From NCBI RefSeq assembly GCF_003966695.1, contig NZ_AP018827.1:1178001-1242000 (forward strand): a stretch of 64,000 nt of DNA. The letters run 5' to 3'. Under the pieces are notes generated by a model. It was not told the DNA's origin. It saw nothing but the letters and a program-made list of their open reading frames with translations, and ran no database searches. Positions 52,961 to 61,171 of the stretch are shown in pieces. The translations under genes and the position numbers were made by a program. This DNA comes from Asticcacaulis excentricus. GTDB lineage: Bacteria > Pseudomonadota > Alphaproteobacteria > Caulobacterales > Caulobacteraceae. Position 1 is the first letter of the stretch. Each line of letters begins with the position of its first letter.

Positions 52961-55510
52961 TCAGTATTTAACGCGCAGGGTCACGCCATAGGTACGCGGC
53001 TGACCCATAAAGGCGTCGTAGGTGTTGGAGTCCAGCGCCTGATTGTAATAGGTGCCGTTTGCTTGCAAAGTGGACTGGAAGCCATTGCCTTGCAGCGGCG
53101 CGTTGATCACGACCTGCTTATAGGTTTCGTCGGTCAGGTTCTGCGCCCAGAACTCCAGCGTCCAGGCCTGATTGGGCGCACCGATGCCGAAGCGGGCATT
53201 GAGCAGCGTATAGCCGTCCTGCATCTTGAACGGGATCAGGTCGGAGCCGGTATTGTATTCCGAGGAATACTTGGCGGCGATATTGCCCGTTGCGCGCAGG
53301 TTTTCGGCGATATTGCCCGACCAGGTAACGGCCAGCGAGCCCGTCCATTCCGGGGCGAAAGACATGCGCGCGCCCGGCAGGAGCGACAGTTGCGGGAAGC
53401 GTGCCGGGTTCGACAGGTCAGCGGCGGTGAAGCTGCCGTACTTGGTGTCGGCATAGGCGACGCCGCCCTGCACCGACAGGCCGCGGATCGGCGTGGACCA
53501 GTAGACATCGGCGTCAAAGCCCTTCGACTTCAGTTCCGGGATCGACTCGACCACAAAGGCCGTGCCGAGGAAGGTGTTGAGCTGGAAGTCCTGGAAGGTC
53601 TGATCGAAGGCCGTAATGTTGAACAGCAGCTTGTTGTTCAGCATCGAGGTCTTCAAGCCGACTTCGTAGGAGTCCACCGTCTCCGGCTTGAAGTAGAGCG
53701 AGGCGTCCGGCGTGATGCCCGTCTGGGCGCGGTCGAGGTTGTACCCGCCGCCCTTATAGCCACGGGCGTAGGAGGCATAGGCCATGATGTTTTCGTTGAA
53801 ACGGTAGGCGCCTTTCAGCGTGCCCGACCACTCCTTCTCGGTCACTTCGTTGGCGATGCGGCGGTTGTTGAAGGCCGCATTGCCCCAGAAGGTACACATA
53901 TTGCCGACCACGGTCGGCCGCGAGGCCGCCGGGATGGCCGCCCAAGTGCCGACCGGGGCATTGCCCATCAGGCCCGAACGCGCAATGGCCGAGGCACAAC
54001 CGACGCCCCCATCTGAATTGGTGTAGATGGCGGTCATCTTCTTGGTTTCCTGCGTATAGCGCAGGCCCATCGTGACCTCGAACTTGTCGGTGAACTTGTA
54101 ACCATTGTTGGTGAACAGGGCCAGCGACTTCGACTCCTGCGTATAGTAGTCGAGCGCGCCCTCACCCGCCGCGTAGGAGGTGCCGGCGGCGCGGCCGGTC
54201 AGCAATGAGACCGTCGGCGTCGTGGTGGGCAGGCCCAGCGCCTGCGCCAGCAGGATCGACAGATAGGTTTCGTACTGCGAGCCATAGACGTAAGAATCCG
54301 TGCGCTTCAGGTCTTCGTCGGTGTAGAAGGCCCCGACCAGCCAGTTCAGCTTTTCACCGCCTCCGGCCAGACGCAGTTCCTGCGAGAAGGTGTCGAAGTC
54401 CGCCTTGAAGTCCCCGTTGTCGCGGCGATAGAGGATGTCAGCGCCTGAATAGTCGATATCCTGACCATTGGTGTTCTTCCACTTGCGCACGCCGGTGACC
54501 GAGGTCAGGGTCGAGTCGAGCCAGTCCAGCTTGATATTGGCTTCGACCGAGACGCCGCCATCAATGATCTGCTGCGTGGTCGGGCGGTTGGAATAGGCCA
54601 GACGCGCTTCCGGATTGGCGGTCGCCGCCACGCCGTTACCGCCCGCCAGCGTGTTGATCGCCGCACCGGTCGGACCGGTGCGGGTCTGCACCACGGCGCA
54701 GCAGTTTTCGTCGCGCTTCGAATAGTCGGCGATGACGCGGATCTTGTGCGCGCCCGGCGTGAACAGCAACTGACCACGCACCGTGTAGAAGTTCTGATCG
54801 GCGTCTTCCTTGAGGGCGCGCGGGCCAATGCCGGTATTGACATCGTAGAAGCCGCCGCGCTCACGCTTGGCCACAAACAGGCGACCGGCAACAAGGTCTT
54901 CGGACAGCGGCCCGGTGATCGAGGCCGACACGCCCTTGCCGTCATAGTTCGACACCGTGGCTTCGCCGTCCATGCCAAAGGTGAAAGACGGTTCCTTGGT
55001 GATGATGTTGATAACGCCGGCCGAGGTGTTCTTACCGAACAGGGTGCCCTGCGGCCCCTTCAGCACTTCGATGCGGCCGATTTCGCCCAGATCTCCGAAA
55101 CCGACGCCATTGCGCGGGCGATAGACGCCGTCGATGACCACGCCGACCGAGGACTCCATGCCGGGGTTGTCACCGACCGTGCCGACGCCCCGGATACGGG
55201 CGGTGGTCAGGGTTTCGTTCTGCGTCGAGGTGACGGTCAGGCCGGGCGTCAGGACCTGCATGTCCTTGATGTCCCTGACACCGGCGTCCTGCAGCAGCTT
55301 GGCCGACAAGGTGGTGACCACGATCGGCACGTCCTGAAGCGACTGCTCGCGCTTCTGAGCGGTGACGGTGATGACCTGAACCTCTTCCTCAGGCTGAGCG
55401 GTCTGGGCCATGGCTGATGCCGCGCTGAGCGCCATGACCATACCGGAACAGGTTACCATCAGTGTGCGGTTGAGGGAGAAGCGATTGTGTGTGTGTGCCT
55501 TTACGCGCAT
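52961..55510 (-). CDS. TonB-dependent outer-membrane receptor
   Basis: An 849-residue receptor for active uptake across the outer membrane. A signal peptide of about 35 residues ends near SAMAQ, the TonB box region is EVQVITVTAQKRE, the plug domain follows (LQDVPIVVTTLSAKLLQDAGV, RIEVLKGPQGTLFGKNTSAGVINIITK) and the rest is a 22-strand barrel ending in VTLRVKY, an aromatic C-terminus. The sequence type is common in Caulobacterales and Sphingomonads for sugars or aromatic compounds, and the cargo cannot be deduced. GGGGA precedes the ATG. Confidence 0.92.
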   Translation of the reverse strand: MRVKAHTHNRFSLNRTLMVTCSGMVMALSAASAMAQTAQPEEEVQVITVTAQKREQSLQDVPIVVTTLSAKLLQDAGVRDIKDMQVLTPGLTVTSTQNETLTTARIRGVGTVGDNPGMESSVGVVIDGVYRPRNGVGFGDLGEIGRIEVLKGPQGTLFGKNTSAGVINIITKEPSFTFGMDGEATVSNYDGKGVSASITGPLSEDLVAGRLFVAKRERGGFYDVNTGIGPRALKEDADQNFYTVRGQLLFTPGAHKIRVIADYSKRDENCCAVVQTRTGPTGAAINTLAGGNGVAATANPEARLAYSNRPTTQQIIDGGVSVEANIKLDWLDSTLTSVTGVRKWKNTNGQDIDYSGADILYRRDNGDFKADFDTFSQELRLAGGGEKLNWLVGAFYTDEDLKRTDSYVYGSQYETYLSILLAQALGLPTTTPTVSLLTGRAAGTSYAAGEGALDYYTQESKSLALFTNNGYKFTDKFEVTMGLRYTQETKKMTAIYTNSDGGVGCASAIARSGLMGNAPVGTWAAIPAASRPTVVGNMCTFWGNAAFNNRRIANEVTEKEWSGTLKGAYRFNENIMAYASYARGYKGGGYNLDRAQTGITPDASLYFKPETVDSYEVGLKTSMLNNKLLFNITAFDQTFQDFQLNTFLGTAFVVESIPELKSKGFDADVYWSTPIRGLSVQGGVAYADTKYGSFTAADLSNPARFPQLSLLPGARMSFAPEWTGSLAVTWSGNIAENLRATGNIAAKYSSEYNTGSDLIPFKMQDGYTLLNARFGIGAPNQAWTLEFWAQNLTDETYKQVVINAPLQGNGFQSTLQANGTYYNQALDSNTYDAFMGQPRTYGVTLRVKY

Positions 55511-55716
55511 GTGTTTCCCCTAGGTCAAGCAGGCCGCCTCTTCCGCAAGGGAAGATTTTACAGTGTAAACGGCGGTCCCTGTATTTGCCGGTTTTGTCTT
55601 TGACGTTGTTTTATGCAGACTCGCCCAAGGGTTTACTTGGAACGATCCGCTACGTGACATGATATGACACAAGTGTGGACAAAGACAATTTCAAATTCAT
55701 CTCGCAAGCGCACATG

Positions 55717-55755
55717 AAAAAACCGCGTAAACCTTGCCAGACAAGGCTTACGCGG
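55717..55755 (-). terminator. Rho-independent terminator of nhaA
   Basis: On the minus strand CCGCGTAA-G-CCTTG pairs with CAAGG-T-TTACGCGG (one mismatch, 5-base loop) and is followed by TTTTTT. The space 55511-55815 also holds the upstream region of the receptor gene and nothing else recognisable. Confidence 0.88.
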
Positions 55756-55815
55756 CGTTAGCAGTAGCACCACAGCGGCCAAAAAGGCCTGTAAATATTG
55801 ACGGTTACGCAAACG

Positions 55816-56997
55816 TCAACTTGCGACGCGGCGACGCGACAGAACTATTGCGCCTGCACAGGCCGAAAGTAACGATCCCGTAATTACACCAAGCTTTATG
55901 GCATTTTGGGCACTTTCCGCATGGTCAGCAAAGGCCAGAGCCCCCAGAAACAGGCTCATCGTAAAGCCGATTCCGCACAAAAGGCTGACGCCATAGAGGG
56001 CTGCCCAGCCGCTGTTTTCGGGGGCCCGGGCGATTTTCAGGCGGATGGCCAGCCAGGCCAAGCCAAAAACGCCGATCTGTTTGCCGACAAACAGGCCCAG
56101 CGCCACGCCCAACATGCGGGGATCGGCCAGCGAGGCGAAGCTCATCCCCGCGAACGAAAAGCCCGACGCCACGAAGGCAAAGAAGGGCACAATACCATAG
56201 GAAACCGGCGTATGCAGGTCGTGCATGATGGTTTTCAGCAGGCTTTCTTCACCGCGCGCCGGCGCGTCCAGCGTCACCATAAAGGCCGCCGCCACCGCCG
56301 TCAGGGAGGTGGCCAGTCCCGCCTTCAGGCTGAGCGCCCAAGTTGCGACGAAGAGCACCAGATAGACGGCTTTCAGACCGCGCGCCTGATCGCGCAGGGC
56401 GTATTTGGCCAGCCCCATCACGGCCAGCAGAGCGGCGATCCACAGGCACAGCATCAGGTTGATCCCCGACGAATAGAAGAGGCCAATGACCAGCACCGCC
56501 CCCAGATCATCGACAATGGCCAGCGTCAGCAGGAAGACACGCAGGCTGTCCGGCAAGCCCCGGCCGACCACCGCGAACACGGCCAGAGCAAAGGCAATAT
56601 CGGTCGCCATCGGCACGGACCAGCCGCGCAGGTCGCCGCCGGGCAGGCCCGCATTCAGCGCCACATAGACCAGAGCCGGGGCCGCCATACCGCCAATCGC
56701 CCCCAGTACCGGCAGGGCCAGTTTCTTCGGGTTCGACAGTTCGCCGCGGAAAATCTCGTACTTGATCTCCAGCCCGACCACGAAGAAGAAGATGGCCATC
56801 AGGCCTTCCTTGGTCCATTTCAGCACCGACTTGTCTTCGACAAAGGCGCCGATCTGCACCGGGATATGGGCGTTGATGAAGTCGAAATAGACCGCGGCCC
56901 ACGGCGAATTGGCCCAGATGACGGCGATCAGGGCCGACAGCCCCAGAATGAAGCCGGCTCCGGCTTCGGTTTTGAGAAATTCGAGGGTGAACTTCAT
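55816..56997 (-). CDS. nhaA: Na+/H+ antiporter NhaA
   Basis: A 393-residue inner-membrane antiporter that expels sodium in exchange for protons at high pH or salt. The paired aspartates of the ion site are in LTLAIVDDLGAVLVIGLFY, and VPMATDIAFALAVFAVVG and the pH-sensing N-terminal segment with FFFVVGLEIKYE are typical. About twelve membrane segments are visible. AAAAGGAGA lies before the ATG. It is a single-gene unit with a terminator. Confidence 0.94.
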   Translation of the reverse strand: MKFTLEFLKTEAGAGFILGLSALIAVIWANSPWAAVYFDFINAHIPVQIGAFVEDKSVLKWTKEGLMAIFFFVVGLEIKYEIFRGELSNPKKLALPVLGAIGGMAAPALVYVALNAGLPGGDLRGWSVPMATDIAFALAVFAVVGRGLPDSLRVFLLTLAIVDDLGAVLVIGLFYSSGINLMLCLWIAALLAVMGLAKYALRDQARGLKAVYLVLFVATWALSLKAGLATSLTAVAAAFMVTLDAPARGEESLLKTIMHDLHTPVSYGIVPFFAFVASGFSFAGMSFASLADPRMLGVALGLFVGKQIGVFGLAWLAIRLKIARAPENSGWAALYGVSLLCGIGFTMSLFLGALAFADHAESAQNAIKLGVITGSLLSACAGAIVLSRRRVAS

Positions 56998-57057
56998 CGG
57001 CGGTCTCCTTTTCCGCGGGCAGGATCAACGATCCTGCGAGGGTTAAGTCCGGATAGG

Positions 57058-57152
57058 GATTTTTGTTGGCGTCCCTCGCCGGGCGGTGGCTCCGCCACCT
57101 TGGCCGCCGCCTCAATGGCGGCTTGAGCGGAAGGGTGTCATTCCGCTCAAAA
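57058..57152 (-). repeat. Long dispersed repeat, copy 2 (near nhaA)
   Basis: Read on the minus strand this is a near match to the element at 21133-21230: a GAGCGGAATG hairpin, then CTCAAGCCGCCATTGAGG, CGGCGGCCAAGGTGGCG, GCCACC, CCCGGCGAGGG and AACAAAA. It fills the space between nhaA and the SelO gene, which are divergent. Confidence 0.85.
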
Positions 57153-57231
57153 AGAGTGATGTTTGGTATCGACTATTGCGGAGAACCGTAGCAAACCGGA
57201 CGCCCTGTCCCAAGCAAAACCAGTCTGTCTC

Positions 57232-58659
57232 ATGCCGATTTCCGCCCGATATCGTCCCGATCCGCGCCTTGCGGCCTCTGGCCTGCCGCTGGTCGACGCG
57301 GTACGCGCCGCCGACTTTCCGCAGACGGTTTTAAGATACCGCAATGACCGCGCGGCGGCCTCGGTCGGCCTTGAGGGGTTAAGCGATGCCGAATGGATCG
57401 CGCACTTTGGTCGGTTCGGGCCCCTGCCCGACAATCAGGCCGAACCTCTGGCCCTGCGCTATCACGGTCATCAGTTCCGCCACTACAACCCCGACCTCGG
57501 CGACGGGCGCGGCTTCCTGTTTGCCCAGATGCGCGATGCGCGCGACCGCCTGCTCGATCTCGGCACCAAGGGCTCCGGTACGACGCCGTGGTCGCGCGGT
57601 GGCGATGGCCGCCTGACGTTGAAAGGTGGCGTGCGCGAAGTGCTGGCGACGGCGCTTCTGGAGGCGCTAGGAGTCAACACATCAAAGAGTTTTTCGCTGG
57701 TCGAAACGGGCGAGGCCCTGCGCCGCTATGACGAACCGTCGCCGACGCGGGCGGCGGTGCTGGTGCGCCTGTCGCATTCGCATATCCGCTTCGGCACGTT
57801 CGAGCGGCTGGCCTATCTCAACGAAACCGAGGCCATGACGGCGCTTGTGCGCTATGTGGCCGACACCTATTACGCGGACCTCAGCGCGTATCAGGGGCCG
57901 GACCTGACGCACGCCCTGTTCGATGCCGTGGTGACGAAGACCGCGCATCTGACGACCCAGTGGATGTGCGCGGGCTTTGTGCACGGGGTGCTCAATACCG
58001 ATAATATGAACATCACGGGAGAAAGTTTCGACTACGGCCCCTATCGCTTCCTGCCGCACTATGAGCCGGGCCTGGTGGCGGCCTATTTCGACGAAGGCGG
58101 GCTCTATGCCTATGCGCGGCAACCCGATGCGGTGTTCTGGAACCTGACACAACTGGCGCGCTGCCTCAGCCTGATCGGCGACAGCCAGCCGCTGATCGAC
58201 AGCCTCAACGCCTTTTCCGAGCGCTATCAGACGGGCATGGCCACGCAGTTCTGCCGTCGTTTGGACCTCATCCCGCAGGGTATGGAGGCAGAGACGCCCC
58301 TGATGCAGGCCGCCTTCCGCATGTTGAGCGCCGCAAAAACGCCCGGCAGTTTTGAAGGGTTTTTCTTCGACTGGTTCGGCGGCTTGCTCAGCGAAGCCCG
58401 CGCCCTCAATGGCCCGCGCGCCGAGGTCTATACGCACCCCGACGCCGCCGACTTCCGGAAGTTGATCGGTGGCTATGCGCCCGCCAATGCGGACACGCTC
58501 TCACACCCGCTGTTCGCGCAAGTCACCCCGGCGACCCTGCTTTACGATGAGATCGAAGCCCTGTGGAAACCCATTGCGGAAGACGACGACTGGTCGCTGT
58601 TCTATAAAAAGCTGGCGGAGATCGAGCGTTATCGTGAGGGGTTGGGGTTTAATCCGTGA
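57232..58659 (+). CDS. selO: SelO/YdiU family protein AMPylase
   Basis: A 475-residue pseudokinase-fold enzyme that transfers AMP from ATP to protein hydroxyl groups. The nucleotide lysine is in GTKGSGTTPW, then GGDGRLTLKGGVREVL, and the metal site in HGVLNTDNMNITG and DYGPYRFLPHY. The C-terminal redox cysteine motif of E. coli SelO (SCSS) is missing; the protein ends EGLGFNP. The ATG at 57232 was chosen over a TTG at 57163; the ribosome-binding site is weak. Its last 11 bases overlap the end of parE. Confidence 0.9.
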   Translation: MPISARYRPDPRLAASGLPLVDAVRAADFPQTVLRYRNDRAAASVGLEGLSDAEWIAHFGRFGPLPDNQAEPLALRYHGHQFRHYNPDLGDGRGFLFAQMRDARDRLLDLGTKGSGTTPWSRGGDGRLTLKGGVREVLATALLEALGVNTSKSFSLVETGEALRRYDEPSPTRAAVLVRLSHSHIRFGTFERLAYLNETEAMTALVRYVADTYYADLSAYQGPDLTHALFDAVVTKTAHLTTQWMCAGFVHGVLNTDNMNITGESFDYGPYRFLPHYEPGLVAAYFDEGGLYAYARQPDAVFWNLTQLARCLSLIGDSQPLIDSLNAFSERYQTGMATQFCRRLDLIPQGMEAETPLMQAAFRMLSAAKTPGSFEGFFFDWFGGLLSEARALNGPRAEVYTHPDAADFRKLIGGYAPANADTLSHPLFAQVTPATLLYDEIEALWKPIAEDDDWSLFYKKLAEIERYREGLGFNP

Positions 58660-58942
58660 ACATATCCGCAGCTATCAGACGCGCACTGTGTAAGATGCGA
58701 CTGACACGGATTTCTGACGGCAAAACACGATAATAAATGGAATAGTTGCCGTAGGGAGCGCGCCTCAGATCAGGCAAAAGGCCTTCGACCTGAACATAAC
58801 CTCTCGGACGGTCTGCCAGCCCCAGACAGAAGGTTCTCAACTCGGTCACGAAAGTAAGAGCACGGGGAAGATTATCCTGCGCGATAAAATCGCCGATCTC
58901 CTCCATATCAAGAAGCGCCCGTCGCGTGATCAGGACATTCAT
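58649..58942 (-). CDS. parE: ParE-type toxin
   Basis: A 97-residue toxin of the RelE/ParE superfamily, likely to block growth by targeting DNA gyrase if it behaves as ParE. Typical features are the start VLITRRALLDMEEIGDFIA, LADRPRGY, and the late RRAPYGNYSIYYRV and RVSRILHSAR. It overlaps the antitoxin gene by four bases (ATGA). Its 3-prime end overlaps the SelO gene end. Confidence 0.88.
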   Translation of the reverse strand: MNVLITRRALLDMEEIGDFIAQDNLPRALTFVTELRTFCLGLADRPRGYVQVEGLLPDLRRAPYGNYSIYYRVLPSEIRVSRILHSARLIAADMFTD

Positions 58943-59229
58943 GCCGCAGCATCATCCTTGATCATGCCCTGATACTTCGCGATCAATCTGTCAAAGGCCT
59001 CTTCGGCATCGACATAGCCGCTGCGCTCGCCCTCGTCGATCAGCGCTTTCAACTCGGCGATCTGGCGTTCGCGGGCCTGCTGCTTGTACTTCCAGTCGCG
59101 CAGGGCTTCGCGCACCACTTCGCTTGCCGAGGCGTATTCGCCGCTCTCGACGGCGTCGCGCACCATGGCCGCCATATCGACCGTCAGGGCAATACTGACC
59201 TTTTCCACGCGCGGCTTATCATCGGCCAT
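58939..59229 (-). CDS. parD: ParD-type antitoxin
   Basis: A 96-residue antitoxin. The N-terminal ribbon-helix-helix (VSIALTVDMAAMVRDAVESGEYASASEVVREALRDW) binds DNA, and the charged C-terminal helix would wrap the toxin. It comes first in the operon, as usual for parDE. GGAGGTG precedes the ATG. It likely represses its own promoter. Confidence 0.9.
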   Translation of the reverse strand: MADDKPRVEKVSIALTVDMAAMVRDAVESGEYASASEVVREALRDWKYKQQARERQIAELKALIDEGERSGYVDAEEAFDRLIAKYQGMIKDDAAA

Positions 59230-59271
59230 GAGGCACCTCCGGTACGAACGAGTAGCAATTTATACCACCAC

Positions 59272-60195
59272 TCACAGCACCGAACAATTGGTGATCTGGC
59301 TGAAGGCCTCCAGCGCCGCAAAGCCCACCACCGACGTGCCGTGACGATCCAGTTCCGGCGACCACACGGCAATGGCGGCCTGTCCCGGCACGATGGCGAC
59401 GATACCGCCGCCGACGCCGCTTTTGGCCGGCAAGCCGACGCGATAGGCAAACGACCCCACCGAATCGTACACGCCGCAGGTCAGGAGCAGGGCATTCAGC
59501 CGCCGTGCCTGCCGTGCCGGGAACACCGTCTCTTCGATGACCGGCGAAAACCCGCCCGCCGCCAGCGGCAGGGCCGCGCGCGCCAGATCGCGGCACGACA
59601 GGGTAATGGCGCATTGGCGGCAATAGGCCGCGATGACGGTTTCGACCTCATGATGCAGGGTGCCTGCCCCCTTCATCAGGTTGGCAATGGCGCGGTTCTT
59701 ATGCGCCGTGTCAATTTCCGAACGCGCGACGGCCTCGTCTATGGTCAAAGCGTTCTGGCACAGGAAGCCCATATAGTCGCGCACCGTCAGGTCCGGTCGC
59801 CGCGTCCCTTTGAGCAGCATATCAACCACCGCCAGCGCCCCGGCATTGATAAACGGATTGCGCGGAAACCCCGCCTCGTGCTCAAGCTGCGACAGGTAGT
59901 TGAAGGGCGTCCCCGACGGCTCCTTGCCCACCCGCGTCCACACCTCATCGCCTATGCGATTGAGTGCAATCCCCAGCGCAAACAGCTTGGTGACTGACTG
60001 CGCCGAAAAGGGCTCATCGCCGTCACCGATCACGCATTCCTGTCCATTTACAGTGCGCACCGCCATGCCGAACTTCTTCGGATCGACGGTGGCCAGTTCA
60101 GGGATGTAGTCGGCCACCCGCCCCTTGCCGAATTGCGGCTTCACCGTCTTTTCGATCTGCGACAGGACTTCGGGCAGGGACAGTTCGTGTTTCAT
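59272..60195 (-). CDS. glsA: Glutaminase A
   Basis: A 307-residue serine-dependent glutaminase that converts glutamine to glutamate and ammonia. The beta-lactamase-like fold carries the Ser-x-x-Lys motif at SVTK (67-70), then NPFINAGAL with the substrate-binding asparagine, and the YDSVGSFAYRVGLPAKSGVGGG block. AGAGG precedes the ATG at 60195; a longer frame to 60273 overlaps the beta-lactamase gene end. Confidence 0.92.
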   Translation of the reverse strand: MKHELSLPEVLSQIEKTVKPQFGKGRVADYIPELATVDPKKFGMAVRTVNGQECVIGDGDEPFSAQSVTKLFALGIALNRIGDEVWTRVGKEPSGTPFNYLSQLEHEAGFPRNPFINAGALAVVDMLLKGTRRPDLTVRDYMGFLCQNALTIDEAVARSEIDTAHKNRAIANLMKGAGTLHHEVETVIAAYCRQCAITLSCRDLARAALPLAAGGFSPVIEETVFPARQARRLNALLLTCGVYDSVGSFAYRVGLPAKSGVGGGIVAIVPGQAAIAVWSPELDRHGTSVVGFAALEAFSQITNCSVL

Positions 60196-60235
60196 GGCGC
60201 CTCTATAGCCCCTCCTCCCAATAACAAGGAAGGGT

Positions 60236-61171
60236 TTAAGATGAGGCGCTCTTGCTGTCGAGGCTTTCGGCAAAGGCCAGCGTATCTATGACCAGCCGCG
60301 TGATATCGGAGACGATTTGATTCCGGCCGGTGTCGTCCAGCGTGCCACCCGTCGTATAGATCGACAGGAAAAGCGGCGGCTTATCGCCTGACGGCCAGAT
60401 CACCGCCACGTCGTTGACCGCCCCATTGGCCCCGCGTCCGGTCTTGTGCCCGACGGTCCACCCCTTCGGCACGCCCGCAGGAATCATGTCGGGGCCCGTC
60501 ACCGTGGCCACCATCCAGTCACGTAGCAGAGACAGGCTTTGGGGTTGCAGTACGGCTCCCGTAAAGACGGTGCGCAACAGGCTGCTCATGGCGTCCGGTG
60601 TCGTGGTGTCGCGTTCATCCCCCTCAATATTGCTGTTCAATTCGGGCTCGTTGCGGTCAAGGCGGGTGACCGTGTCGCCCAGCCCGCGCACAAAGGCCGT
60701 CAGGCCGGCCGGGCCGCCGATCAGCGGCAACAAAAGGTTGGCGGCGGCATTGTCGGAGACCGCCACCGCCGCGGAACACAGGTCGCCTACGGTCATGCGG
60801 CCTTTGGCGACGTGTTTTTCCGTCACCGGCGAATGGTCGAGCAGGTCGGCCTTGCCGTAGCGGATTTCCTGCGCGACGGTGAGTTTATTCTCATCCACCG
60901 CCTTGAGGATCGCCGCCGCCAGTACCCATTTGAAGGTCGAACACAGGGCGAAGCGCTGGCTGGAATTGATATTCAGGCTGCCGTCCGCGGCGGTGTCTCC
61001 CTGAACGACGGCGGTGCTGGTGCGGACGCTGACGCCCACCCGGCCACCGTGGCGTTTCTGAATCTCCATCAGGCGCTGGCCCAGACCGATGGCCTGATTG
61101 ACCTTTTCAGAACAGCCGGCGAGGCACAGACCGGCCCCGCCCATCACAATACCCCGCCGCGTCAGCATCAT
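60236..61171 (-). CDS. Class A beta-lactamase (lipoprotein)
   Basis: A 311-residue serine beta-lactamase. The lipobox LAGC (Cys20) suggests a periplasmic lipoprotein. The active-site blocks are STFK (78-81), SDN (139-141), EPELN with the general base Glu175, and KTG (243-245). Cys77 just before the serine has no partner at the usual position after KTG, so the disulfide of KPC-like carbapenemases is absent. Its ATG overlaps the stop of the S9 peptidase gene (ATGA). Chromosomal, intrinsic type is likely; the drug spectrum is unknown. Confidence 0.93.
   Translation of the reverse strand: MMLTRRGIVMGGAGLCLAGCSEKVNQAIGLGQRLMEIQKRHGGRVGVSVRTSTAVVQGDTAADGSLNINSSQRFALCSTFKWVLAAAILKAVDENKLTVAQEIRYGKADLLDHSPVTEKHVAKGRMTVGDLCSAAVAVSDNAAANLLLPLIGGPAGLTAFVRGLGDTVTRLDRNEPELNSNIEGDERDTTTPDAMSSLLRTVFTGAVLQPQSLSLLRDWMVATVTGPDMIPAGVPKGWTVGHKTGRGANGAVNDVAVIWPSGDKPPLFLSIYTTGGTLDDTGRNQIVSDITRLVIDTLAFAESLDSKSASS

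Noticed and set aside
58649-59229. parDE together with the SelO end overlap as a novel defence system
   Set aside because: The pair is a standard ParD-ParE module and the overlap with selO is only 11 bases at the tails.
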